DNA of 33,363 bases from Desulfatiglans sp. (lineage in GTDB: Bacteria > Desulfobacterota > DSM-4660 > Desulfatiglandales > HGW-15). The stretch covers positions 1-33,363 of the forward strand of contig JAAZBV010000026.1 in the NCBI GenBank assembly GCA_012513605.1. The letters run 5' to 3'. The position numbers were made by a program, and so were the translations under genes. This document shows positions 1 to 8,049 of the stretch, one piece after another; the first letter of the stretch is position 1; each line of letters opens with the position of its first letter. Under the pieces are notes generated by a model. It did not search any database. It worked only from the letters and a program-made list of their open reading frames with translations, and was not told where the DNA came from.

Positions 1-2
1 AC

Positions 3-20
3 CATAGGTTTGTCCTCCTT
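3..20 (-). promoter_or_regulatory. Possible ribosome binding site and start codon of a divergent gene leaving the window
   Basis: Read on the minus strand, a strong Shine-Dalgarno core (AAGGAGGA, positions 20-13) sits 7-8 bases before an ATG at 5-3. This suggests a gene that starts here and runs off the left edge, divergent from the MATE gene. Only two bases of coding sequence follow, so nothing can be said about the product. The same nine bases recur inverted at 67-75, where no start codon follows at a usable distance. Confidence 0.3.
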
Positions 21-128
21 TTGCTTTTGGGAATTCGTTTTGTCTGGTAACTTAACGATCTCCCATAAGGAGGACTTTTTCAATATCAAAATTCATTAAC
101 TAAAAACCGTTTTTGGACAAGAGTGATA

Positions 129-1541
129 ATGGATAATAATATTAAAGAACAAAACCAATACAGGTCTGCCATCATGGGCACAGACCCTATATGGCCCCTC
201 TTATTCAAATTCTCAGGCCCTGCCATTATATCCATGACAGTTGCCTCAACATACAATATAGTTGATGCTGTATTTGTGGGAAGACTAGGTACAGAGGCAC
301 TAGCGGCATTGAGTGTAACCTATCCTCTAAGCCTTTCCTTTTTAGCGATTGCAGCAGGTACAGGTGTAGGGGCTACATCACTTATTTCAAGATACCTGGG
401 TAAAAGTGAAAGGGTAGAATCATATAAAGCCGCCTCTGTTGCGATTACACTATGCCTCATTTTAAGCCTTTGTGTTATACTCTCATGTCTGCCAAACATG
501 AAACCATTACTCACAGCGCTGGGGGCACAAAACAGTGTCCTTTTACTCGCTGAGGAGTATATCTCTGTCCAGATAAAGCTGATTGTCTTCTATTACATCA
601 CCATGGTGCTTGGTCATGTCATACGGGCATTTGGAAACCCCATGTTTTCAAGCACAGTGATGATAATGTCTTCTCTATCCAATATTATCCTTGATCCTCT
701 TTTTATATTCGGTCTTGGTCCCATACCTGCCATGGGCGTAAAGGGCGCTGCTGTTGCTACGGTGATTGCCCAGGCAATGAGTTCAATCATTTATCTGTGT
801 TATCTATTTTCAAAAAGCTCAGGGTATAAATTCAGCGCGAGGTATTTTATCCCATATCCGAAGGTCGTATATGAGATATATAGAATTGGGTTTGCATCTA
901 TTGTGAGGTCAGGGGTCCAGTTTCTGGTTATGGGTGTTATTAACCGGGAAGCAGCCTCTCATGGCGTTGTTACGCTTGCATTAATTGGGGTTTTGATCCG
1001 GCTGGGCAGGTTTGTTCAGATGCCGGCCATTGGCATAGGGCAGGGGCTTCTTCCGCTTATCGGTTTTAATTTCGGCGCCCAGAAAATGAAAAGGGTAAAG
1101 GAACTTGTGTATAAGGCATCTTTTTCAGGAAGTATATGGTCATGGCTCTGCTGGGCATTGATCATGATTTTTCCCGGGTATGTGCTGGCTGCATTCGGCC
1201 TTGATTCAACAATCCTGAAAGATGGCGTTTATGCTGTGAGGCTGTATTTCTGCTGTATCTTTATCATCGGTGTTCAGATGGTGCCGGGCTTCTTTTTCCA
1301 GGGTATAGGCCAGGGTTTTCCAGCCTCAATGCTTTCTGCTGCAAAATTTCTTATCTTTCTATTGCCCCTGATTCTTTTTCTTACGCCTGCATATGGCGTA
1401 ACAGGCTTATGGGTATCCTTCCCCATTGCAGATATGTTGACATTCTTTGCAGGGCTTATCTGGATGTTACTAGAGTTCAGAAAGCAGGGGATAATATGTA
1501 TTGATAAGCAGAAACTGCATGAGCTAATCGGTACAAATTGA
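129..1541 (+). CDS. MATE family efflux transporter
   Basis: Multi-antimicrobial extrusion (MATE/NorM/DinF-like) inner-membrane antiporter of about 470 residues, the usual family length. MATE proteins export cationic drugs or metabolites using Na+ or H+ gradients. About twelve hydrophobic segments are visible. Family-typical stretches are present: the N-terminal PLLFKFSGPAI segment, VDAVFVGRLGTEALAAL, and in the second half GIGQGLLPLIGFNFGA, which is characteristic of MATE lobes. I place the start at the ATG at 129, with a modest AAGAG five bases upstream; a GTG at 123 is in frame two codons earlier. The substrate cannot be read from sequence. The gene stands alone: the next genes are on the other strand, with a terminator hairpin between. 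Confidence 0.92.
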   Translation: MDNNIKEQNQYRSAIMGTDPIWPLLFKFSGPAIISMTVASTYNIVDAVFVGRLGTEALAALSVTYPLSLSFLAIAAGTGVGATSLISRYLGKSERVESYKAASVAITLCLILSLCVILSCLPNMKPLLTALGAQNSVLLLAEEYISVQIKLIVFYYITMVLGHVIRAFGNPMFSSTVMIMSSLSNIILDPLFIFGLGPIPAMGVKGAAVATVIAQAMSSIIYLCYLFSKSSGYKFSARYFIPYPKVVYEIYRIGFASIVRSGVQFLVMGVINREAASHGVVTLALIGVLIRLGRFVQMPAIGIGQGLLPLIGFNFGAQKMKRVKELVYKASFSGSIWSWLCWALIMIFPGYVLAAFGLDSTILKDGVYAVRLYFCCIFIIGVQMVPGFFFQGIGQGFPASMLSAAKFLIFLLPLILFLTPAYGVTGLWVSFPIADMLTFFAGLIWMLLEFRKQGIICIDKQKLHELIGTN

Positions 1542-1593
1542 TTGCTCATTCCTGAATAGTGTTTATTCGAATAATAGTTTATCGTTTTCAGAA

Positions 1594-1647
1594 AAAGCCC
1601 GTCATAGTTAATCTTATGTCCATAAGAGATTAGATATTCCGGGCTTT
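1594..1647 (-). terminator. Hairpin terminator between convergent genes
   Basis: AAAGCCCG (1594-1601) pairs with CGGGCTTT (1640-1647). An inner stem TCTTATG/CATAAGA (1612-1618/1621-1627) adds to it. On the minus strand the outer stem runs into TTTTT, which fits intrinsic termination of the lipoprotein gene that stops at 1673. It may also serve the MATE gene from the other side, where the T-run is poorer. Confidence 0.6.
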
Positions 1648-1672
1648 AATGAGAAATAGTTTTTATCGGTTG

Positions 1673-2068
1673 TTAACGCGGCATCCCGCTTGACATTCCA
1701 CCCATTCCATCTCCGCCGGTACCGGTATTTATGCCGGAACGTCCACTGACATCGCGGCCGAATTGATCTGTTGATTCTTTGTTTTTGCCATCTTTTATTG
1801 CCCACTCTGCCTTTGTAGCGCATACCCTGTTTTTAAAACGTGAACCTGTGATATGCAGATTACGGCATTCTATTTTCTGGTCATCCTCAGTTGTGCCTTG
1901 TTCAGGAGCATCATTTTTAGCTACCTGATTTGTAACACTATTTATAGTTGTTGTCTTATTTTTGCCTGTGCTTACGCAGGAGCAGAGAAGCAGGCCTATT
2001 AGACAGATGAGCACCGGAATTGCCGAATAGATTGTGATTGTTTTGTTATACTTAATTTTCCCCTTCAT
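1673..2068 (-). CDS. Small lipoprotein with a conserved Cys/TGSR/EW motif, function unknown
   Basis: A 131-residue predicted lipoprotein. Residues about 10-28 are hydrophobic and end in a lipobox-like LLCSC, so the mature protein should be lipid-anchored in the envelope. The middle is low-complexity and polar. The C-terminal half carries IECRNLHITGSRF followed by VCATKAEW. This CR..TGSR...VC.T..EW pattern recurs, as far as I recall, in small uncharacterised proteobacterial proteins. The tail is Gly/Met-rich. I chose the ATG at 2068 because AAGGAG lies just upstream, whereas the longer frame from 2113 has no such site. It is probably co-transcribed with the gene at 2110-2436, 41 bases upstream. 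No function is proposed. Confidence 0.75.
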   Translation of the reverse strand: MKGKIKYNKTITIYSAIPVLICLIGLLLCSCVSTGKNKTTTINSVTNQVAKNDAPEQGTTEDDQKIECRNLHITGSRFKNRVCATKAEWAIKDGKNKESTDQFGRDVSGRSGINTGTGGDGMGGMSSGMPR

Positions 2069-2109
2069 TTTATTCTCCTTTTTTGATTTTGAATTACTAA
2101 TTTTTCTAA

Positions 2110-2436
2110 TCAAATATTCGCACTACCAGACAGGCTGGTTTTGATACAGGTTTTAAACCCCATTGACTCATATCTTTTAATACATTGATTTGCTTCTTCT
2201 TCATTTTCAAAAGTTCCAACCAATAACAGGCATCTATCATCTTCATCCCACACCCATGTATATTCCTGGAAACGTATGCCATGTGACTCAAGTTTCTCCC
2301 TTATGGCTGTCCGTATCTCCTCACGGTCAACAAAATCAAGTGAACCATAGGAAGGTCCTCGGATCAATGCATAATAATTGGTTCTTTTTTGAAGTATGTT
2401 ATTAAGGTTCTTATCATGATTACACGGGATTTTCAA
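2110..2436 (-). CDS. Hypothetical protein, 108 residues
   Basis: I do not recognise this soluble, charged protein. The first 35 residues precede a region rich in aromatic and acidic residues (YTWVWDEDDRC). The C-terminal part, with VGTFENEEEANQCIKRYESMGFK, resembles in style the residue-pair spacing of SPOR-like or similar small alpha/beta repeats, but this is a weak impression. The start appears to be TTG at 2436: AAAAGG lies about 8 bases upstream, and there is no ATG near the N-terminus. It has no signal peptide. It is followed 41 bases later by the small lipoprotein gene, so the two probably form a minus-strand operon. Confidence 0.6.
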   Translation of the reverse strand: MKIPCNHDKNLNNILQKRTNYYALIRGPSYGSLDFVDREEIRTAIREKLESHGIRFQEYTWVWDEDDRCLLLVGTFENEEEANQCIKRYESMGFKTCIKTSLSGSANI

Positions 2437-2482
2437 TCTATATGCCTTTTACAATTACAGAATAATTAATTTTTTATACGAA

Positions 2483-2511
2483 TTGACCTGAATAAATATC
2501 TTTATTATACT
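2483..2511 (+). promoter_or_regulatory. Sigma70-type promoter
   Basis: TTGACC (2483-2488), a 17-base spacer and TATACT (2506-2511) match the sigma70 consensus at 5/6 and 5/6. Transcription would start near 2518, giving a leader of about 95 bases before the mini-lipoprotein ATG at 2613. It probably drives the plus-strand run that begins there. Confidence 0.6.
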
Positions 2512-2612
2512 CCAGCAAAATTCAAAAGTTACATTAAAAAAATAGACTTTATGATAAAAGACAGGGGGTTAAGGTTTAAATTTATCCATGAAACTATAAG
2601 GAGATAAATACC

Positions 2613-2690
2613 ATGATAATCAGGAGGATTCTGCTTGTTATTGTATCTACATTAGTATTAATTTCAGGTTGCGCATCAATAGAAAAATAA
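2613..2690 (+). CDS. 25-residue mini-lipoprotein
   Basis: A very short reading frame with unusually good signals. AAGGAGA (2598-2604) lies 8 bases before the ATG. Residues 2-5 are basic, followed by a hydrophobic run and a clean lipobox LISGC with Cys20, and the frame stops five residues later after ASIEK. It would yield a lipidated peptide of about six residues, comparable in kind to entericidin-like or lysis-type lipopeptides. If the TAA at 2688 were read through, eight further polar residues (KDPSKEKS) follow before a second stop at 2715. The frame may therefore be a small lipoprotein shortened by a nonsense mutation. It sits between the promoter at 2483 and the HExxH gene. Confidence 0.5.
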   Translation: MIIRRILLVIVSTLVLISGCASIEK

Positions 2691-2738
2691 AAGGACCCCT
2701 CAAAAGAAAAGAGTTAATCGGCTTTATGGAGGTTTTAA

Positions 2739-4562
2739 ATGCCGTTGATATTTGCAAGAGTGCCGATCAAAATTATATTGTTGCTGACAGTAATATCCTG
2801 TTTAACTATCCCTGCTTTTGCCGGTGATAAACCATGGCTGATGCTGAAGACTTCAAGATTTGGCGTTGTTTCTCAACTTAATGAAAAGGAAACACGGTTA
2901 TGGGCAGAGGAGTTTGATAAATATATCACTGCCTTACATATATTATATAATACAGATGATAATAATTTGTTACCCTTAACCATCTTGCTTTTTAAAGATA
3001 AAAAACAGTTTTCACCATATAATATTTCTACTGAGTCAGGTCAGGCAAAAAAGGTGGTTGGGGTGTTTACAAATTTTGATGACTGGAGTGTGATTGGCCT
3101 GCCAGGGTTAAAAGATTATCATATGACTCGAACTACTATTTTTCATGAAGCAGTGCACTGGTATCTGAATTCACAGAATCTTGATGCCCCGCTCTGGGTG
3201 GAAGAAGGTATTGCTGAAGTCTTTTCAACCTTTGAAATCAGGAATGGTAAAGGCCGCTGGGGACTACCCAAACAGGACCATGTAGATTATCTCAATTATA
3301 AAGGTTTACAGCCGACAAAAGATTTTCTATTTGCCACTCAGGACGAGGCATTGCATAAACTGGATACCTTTTATCCCCAGGCATGGGCCATGGTTCATTA
3401 CTTTATGTTCGGTAATGGCGGGAAAAACAGAGAAAAGTTTAATTTGTTTTTATCTGAACTGGGCAAAAAAAGCACCAAGGATGCCTTTGAATCAGCCTTT
3501 GGAATGACATATGAGAAATTTGACAGGGAGCTGCAACGCTATATAGAATCTGGAAAATACAATATCGGTGAGATAGACCTTACAAATACCAATACTGAAA
3601 TTAAAATAGCCCCTGCTTCAAATGCTGTTGTCCAGTTTGCACTCGGACGTCTGGCAGTCGCAGGAGGAAAGTCTGACCTGGGTATACAGCATGCCGAGGC
3701 AGTTATCTCAAATGCTCCTTCCCGTCCTGAAGGCTATGATTTGTTAGTTATGGCATTAAGAAATACTGAAAACAAAACCAGGCTTGCTGAGGCGCTGGAA
3801 AAAGCCATAAATCTTGATTCAAATGATTCTCAGATTTATTGCCTGAAAGCCTCCATGCTGATGGAAGAAAAATGGAGAACAGGCTTTGTAATGGGTGGCC
3901 CATTAGATAGAGATGTAGCAAAACAGATTGCTGATATGTTTAAAAAGTCCATATTGATTCGCCCAAATAAAAAATACGCTTTTGAAGGCTTTACCTTTGC
4001 TCTTATGAATATGGATAAATATGAAGAAGATGATAAAAAAATATTGGAACTTGGAAGAGGATTGTATCCTCTGGAAGGATCTATCCTGGCAGGTTTTGCT
4101 GCACTGGACAGGATAGATGGCGATATTAACTTATTTAATCAAAAGTTAAACGTATCCTGTAGTGATTCTATGAACATGTCTCAGAGTACAAAAACTATCC
4201 TGCGCGGTATGCAGCAATATATCTATCAGGAGTGGCTTTTTGAGAAGGTTAATCCATTGATGAAGGAAGGAAAATTTGGAGAAGCAGAGACATTATTAGC
4301 CCAGCATAACTCTCTCCCTTTTATATCCACAGAGATGCAAAAGGCTCTGAAGGAGATGGACGCCATACTCTATTCATCAAAAAAGTTGTATAGTGCTGAA
4401 CTTGAGATGAGGGCCGGTCGCATTGATGAGGCAGCGTCTATTCTTAACAATATTGAGAAGGATGAAAAAGTTTCGAGACAGGGGAAGGCTGCTGCAAGGC
4501 GCATGTTGTCAAAAATTAAAGATAGACAAAAGTATCTTGATGAAAAGAAAGGCATGCGATAA
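2739..4562 (+). CDS. Secreted HExxH (gluzincin-like) peptidase with TPR-like repeats
   Basis: 607 residues. A signal peptide (about 1-28, cleavage after PAFA) directs it to the periplasm or envelope. The zinc site is clear: FHEAVH, with His136, Glu137 and His140. After 15 residues comes WVEEGIAE, whose Glu156 or Glu160 would be the third ligand, as in the DUF1570/peptidase MA-like group. From about residue 290 to the end the sequence is helical, with TPR-like spacing (for example ALGRLAVAGGKSDLGIQHAEAV), suggesting protein binding. The start is supported by GGAGG eight bases upstream. It is preceded by the mini-lipoprotein and followed at 170 bases by the parvulin-thioredoxin lipoprotein, suggesting a role in envelope protein quality control. 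The substrate is unknown. Confidence 0.85.
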   Translation: MPLIFARVPIKIILLLTVISCLTIPAFAGDKPWLMLKTSRFGVVSQLNEKETRLWAEEFDKYITALHILYNTDDNNLLPLTILLFKDKKQFSPYNISTESGQAKKVVGVFTNFDDWSVIGLPGLKDYHMTRTTIFHEAVHWYLNSQNLDAPLWVEEGIAEVFSTFEIRNGKGRWGLPKQDHVDYLNYKGLQPTKDFLFATQDEALHKLDTFYPQAWAMVHYFMFGNGGKNREKFNLFLSELGKKSTKDAFESAFGMTYEKFDRELQRYIESGKYNIGEIDLTNTNTEIKIAPASNAVVQFALGRLAVAGGKSDLGIQHAEAVISNAPSRPEGYDLLVMALRNTENKTRLAEALEKAINLDSNDSQIYCLKASMLMEEKWRTGFVMGGPLDRDVAKQIADMFKKSILIRPNKKYAFEGFTFALMNMDKYEEDDKKILELGRGLYPLEGSILAGFAALDRIDGDINLFNQKLNVSCSDSMNMSQSTKTILRGMQQYIYQEWLFEKVNPLMKEGKFGEAETLLAQHNSLPFISTEMQKALKEMDAILYSSKKLYSAELEMRAGRIDEAASILNNIEKDEKVSRQGKAAARRMLSKIKDRQKYLDEKKGMR

Positions 4563-4732
4563 GAATCAATATCAATTGTAATACATTGGTGGTTATTTGC
4601 CAGTATTTGAGGATATTTTATAAAAAATGAATATTTAGTAATATGAAATTAAAGTACTTCAGTTTGTGTTGGCACTTTTCATTAATAACCCATAAATATA
4701 TACTTATTAAAGTTAACAAAAAGAGAAAAGAA

Positions 4733-6220
4733 ATGTTTTTCATGACAGAAAATTCAGAAAAGAGGGCAGCATCAACCCAACTATTATTAATAGCGGTTTT
4801 TGTTTTATTAATAATTACTCTCATAACATCACCGGCCTGCTCAAAGAATGAAATAAAAGCGAATATAGCAGAAGAAGGGGGTATTTTAGCCGAGGTTAAC
4901 GGCAAAACCATTTCTACAGGTGAATTGTTAAAACAATATAATCTATATTATCTGATATCAAGATTTTCCAGGACATCCTTAAAGGATTTAACCATAAACT
5001 CATATCTTGATTATTATATTTCTGAGCTTCTGCTGCTTCGTGAGGCAGATGCTGTAAAAATTGGTATTACTCAGGATCAAGCTAAAAAAGAGAAAGAAAG
5101 ATATTTGAAGTTATTCCGTTTTCCCGATGAGGCCTTTTTAAAGTGGCTGGACTCAAAATCATTGACCATGGAGGATGCAGAGCTCTATTTTAAAAATAAA
5201 CTTATTTTGAAGAGATTTTACGAAAAGAAATTCGGTGCTAAAAAGATTCCGGATGAAGAGGCCAGGGAATATTACAAAGTTAATAATGAATACTACAACA
5301 GGCCTGCAAAGATTGCGCTCAGCCATATCCTGATATGTCATGTGGAAAGTCAGGGTTGCAAAAGCGATCTATCAAAGGTTAAAGCAAAGGAATTGGCTGA
5401 AAGTATTCGTAAATCCATAACACCTGAAAACTTTGCAGAAAAGGCTAAGCGTTACTCCTTTGACAGTACAGGGCAAATAGGAGGGAGTCTGGGTGTGATC
5501 ACAAAAGGGTCAGCAATTCCTTCTCTTGATAAAGCCGCTTTTAGTTTAAAAATTGGAGAAATATCCGATCCGGTAGAGTCCGAGCACGGCTATCATATAC
5601 TATACATAACCAATAAGGCTGAAGAGCTTTCCATACCGTTTGAAGAGACCAGGGAATCAATAGAGTATACCCTTGAAGAAGAGCATATCACGTTAGAACT
5701 GTTGAAATATGCGGAACAGATTAAAAAAAATGCAAAAATAATAAAATATTCAGAAACAGACAGAAAAGGCTCTCCTGATCTCAAAGATCAGGCTAATATC
5801 AAAAAGAGTACGCCTCCTGTTAAACAGTACTCGACTTTTAAAGCAACAGGTAAAGATATCCTTAGAAACAGCAAGGGCCAGCCGGTTATTATCATGTTTT
5901 CACATATAAGGTGTTCGTTTTGTAAATGGATAGAAGAGACCTTTGATGATACAGTAATGGATTACATTAAAAAAGGACTTATCGAAGCCCATCACTATGA
6001 TATTCAAACAAAAGACGACCTGCTTACACCTGAAACTGAGACCTCTATCCCGGAGCAATATCTTAAACTATTCGATCACGAAAACCCAAATAGCTCTACC
6101 CCATGTTTTAATTTTGGAGGCATGTACTTCCGCCTGGGTGTCGGATATTTTGATCAGGATGATCTGTATGCAGAAGAGATGGAGATGAGGCAGATTATTG
6201 AAGATCTGATCAGGTATTAG
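4733..6220 (+). CDS. Lipoprotein fusing SurA/parvulin prolyl isomerase to a thioredoxin-like domain
   Basis: 495 residues from the chosen ATG; a longer frame from 4643 has no ribosome site, and ATG 4742 is an alternative. Residues 14-36 form a hydrophobic signal ending in SPAC, a plausible lipobox. Residues 50-185 resemble the helical SurA/PrsA chaperone region, starting AEVNGKTISTGELL. Residues 190-295 are a parvulin peptidyl-prolyl isomerase domain (LSHILI, FAEKAKRYSFD, GGSLGVITKG, ESEHGYHILYI). After a polar linker, residues 385-495 form a thioredoxin-like fold: VIIMFSHIRCSFCKW with CSFC at 394-397, and a later TP that fits the cis-proline. The protein would combine folding, proline isomerisation and thiol chemistry at the membrane surface. 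It lies between the HExxH peptidase and the ABC exporter. Confidence 0.87.
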   Translation: MFFMTENSEKRAASTQLLLIAVFVLLIITLITSPACSKNEIKANIAEEGGILAEVNGKTISTGELLKQYNLYYLISRFSRTSLKDLTINSYLDYYISELLLLREADAVKIGITQDQAKKEKERYLKLFRFPDEAFLKWLDSKSLTMEDAELYFKNKLILKRFYEKKFGAKKIPDEEAREYYKVNNEYYNRPAKIALSHILICHVESQGCKSDLSKVKAKELAESIRKSITPENFAEKAKRYSFDSTGQIGGSLGVITKGSAIPSLDKAAFSLKIGEISDPVESEHGYHILYITNKAEELSIPFEETRESIEYTLEEEHITLELLKYAEQIKKNAKIIKYSETDRKGSPDLKDQANIKKSTPPVKQYSTFKATGKDILRNSKGQPVIIMFSHIRCSFCKWIEETFDDTVMDYIKKGLIEAHHYDIQTKDDLLTPETETSIPEQYLKLFDHENPNSSTPCFNFGGMYFRLGVGYFDQDDLYAEEMEMRQIIEDLIRY

Positions 6221-6264
6221 CGGTTAAGCAGGAAAAGCCAATGGATGTAAAGCAGTAAAGCAAA

Positions 6265-8037
6265 ATGGAAAAAATAGATTTCCCCCTTGTTAAGACCGCA
6301 AAGGTTTTTCTGCCTCTGAAGAATTATGTTGCAGACAGCAGATACAGGCTTGCTGCAGGCCTTTTTTGTCTGCTCGCGGTAAATCTGCTTCAATTGCTTA
6401 TCCCTGTTGTCCTGAAGAGGGTTGTCGATGACCTTTCTTACAGGAATGCTATGCCTTCAGTTCTGCTGAAATACAGTATGGCTATACTGATTATCTCCCT
6501 TTTAATTGCCATATTTCGCTATGTATGGAGAGTCTGTATCCTTGGATTTTCCAGAAAGGTGGAAGAGCTTTTAAGAAACAGGCTTTTCAGCCACCTCCAG
6601 AAATTGAGCATGTCATTCTTTAACAGGACAAAAACCGGCGATATAATGGCCCGGTCAATCAACGATATCAATGCCATCAGGATGGCCGCAGGCATGGGGC
6701 TTGTTTCACTGGTGGACGGGCTCACGATAGGTATTGCTGCTATCGGTTTCATGGTATACATAAGCCCTGAGCTGACTGCCCTTTCACTTATTCCTGCCCC
6801 TTTTATAATAGTTGTAGCCAGGGTCTACACCAAAAGGATGTCAAAAGGTTATGATACGGTACAGAAAACCTTTTCAGACCTTACTGAATGTGTAAGGGAG
6901 GCATTTGCAGGTATCAGGGTGGTAAAATCCTTTGTCCGCGAAGACTGGACATTTGAAAAGGTGAAAAAAGAGGGTGCAAACTATGCAAATGAAAATATTA
7001 AACTTGCCCGTACACTCGCATTCTTCTTTCCGGTTATGACCATCTTTACAAACATCGGGCTTGCCATAGTATTATTTTTTGGAGGAAGGCTTGCCATACT
7101 GGGTGATATTTCAACCGGTGATTTTGTGGCCTTTATAGGTTACCTCAATCTCTTAACATGGCCAATGATGGCTATGGGTTGGGTTACAAATCTGTTTCAG
7201 CGCGGGGCGGCCTCCATGCGCCGTATAAATTTAATACTGGATGAGGTTCCTGAAATAACCGAAAAATCTTTTCAAGGAGATCAAAGGATAGCAAAGGGCA
7301 CGATTACATTCAGCAATGTGAGTTTTATTTATCCTGAAAAAACAACCCCGGCCCTTCATCATATAAATCTTGTAATCAATAGCGGTGAGACTGTCTCCAT
7401 TGCCGGTATGGTGGGGTCTGGCAAATCTACACTTCTGCATCTGATCCCAAGGCTTATTGATCCTAGCAAAGGCAGCATCTCTATTGACGGCAATGATACA
7501 TGCAGCATCCCCTTAAGTCGCCTTCGTGAGAATATAGGCTTTATCACACAGGAGCCTGTCCTCTTTTCAGATACCATAAAAAATAATATTGTTTTCGGCA
7601 GGGTGGACATATCTGAAGAAAAGATTAATGCCGCATTACGCTGCGCCAGGATTTTTGATGATATCATGGGGCTTGAATCAGGCATGGATACCATTCTGGG
7701 AGAAAAGGGTGTTACCCTTTCGGGCGGCCAGAAGCAGCGGCTCACCATTGCAAGGGCAATGGTGCTTGATCCCCCTATACTTATAATTGATGATGCCCTC
7801 TCTATGATAGACACAAGAACCGAGGAGGAGATATTAAATGAGATTATAAATATGAGGAGAGGAAAAACCACTGTTATTGTCTCGCACAGGCTTTCAACTA
7901 TTAGCAGATCGGATGTGGTGGTGGTGATGAAGGATGGGGCTGTCATTGAAACCGGTCATTATAAGAGATTGCTTGCTGATGACAGTGAATTCAGCAGGCT
8001 TTATAAAAAGCAGATAATGTCACAGGATATTGAATAG
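6265..8037 (+). CDS. ABC exporter subunit with degenerate ATP site (MdlA/BmrC-like)
   Basis: 590-residue half transporter: six membrane helices (about 25-310) followed by a nucleotide-binding domain. Walker A is GMVGSGKST at 381-389, the signature LSGGQ is at 485-489, Walker B ends IIDD with Asp509-Asp510, and the switch His is 541. The catalytic Glu after Walker B is replaced by Asp510, as in MdlA, BmrC and TM287. It should therefore form the weakly hydrolysing site of a heterodimer. The partner is the next gene, 12 bases downstream. Family members export lipids, peptides or drugs; the substrate here is unknown. The ribosome site is weak (TAAAG before ATG). Confidence 0.95.
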   Translation: MEKIDFPLVKTAKVFLPLKNYVADSRYRLAAGLFCLLAVNLLQLLIPVVLKRVVDDLSYRNAMPSVLLKYSMAILIISLLIAIFRYVWRVCILGFSRKVEELLRNRLFSHLQKLSMSFFNRTKTGDIMARSINDINAIRMAAGMGLVSLVDGLTIGIAAIGFMVYISPELTALSLIPAPFIIVVARVYTKRMSKGYDTVQKTFSDLTECVREAFAGIRVVKSFVREDWTFEKVKKEGANYANENIKLARTLAFFFPVMTIFTNIGLAIVLFFGGRLAILGDISTGDFVAFIGYLNLLTWPMMAMGWVTNLFQRGAASMRRINLILDEVPEITEKSFQGDQRIAKGTITFSNVSFIYPEKTTPALHHINLVINSGETVSIAGMVGSGKSTLLHLIPRLIDPSKGSISIDGNDTCSIPLSRLRENIGFITQEPVLFSDTIKNNIVFGRVDISEEKINAALRCARIFDDIMGLESGMDTILGEKGVTLSGGQKQRLTIARAMVLDPPILIIDDALSMIDTRTEEEILNEIINMRRGKTTVIVSHRLSTISRSDVVVVMKDGAVIETGHYKRLLADDSEFSRLYKKQIMSQDIE

Positions 8038-8049
8038 GGTAAACATAAT

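Noticed and set aside
7359-7946. 195-codon minus-strand frame opposite the first ABC subunit
   Set aside because: It is the antisense of a highly conserved ATP-binding domain, has no ribosome site and shows no family features.
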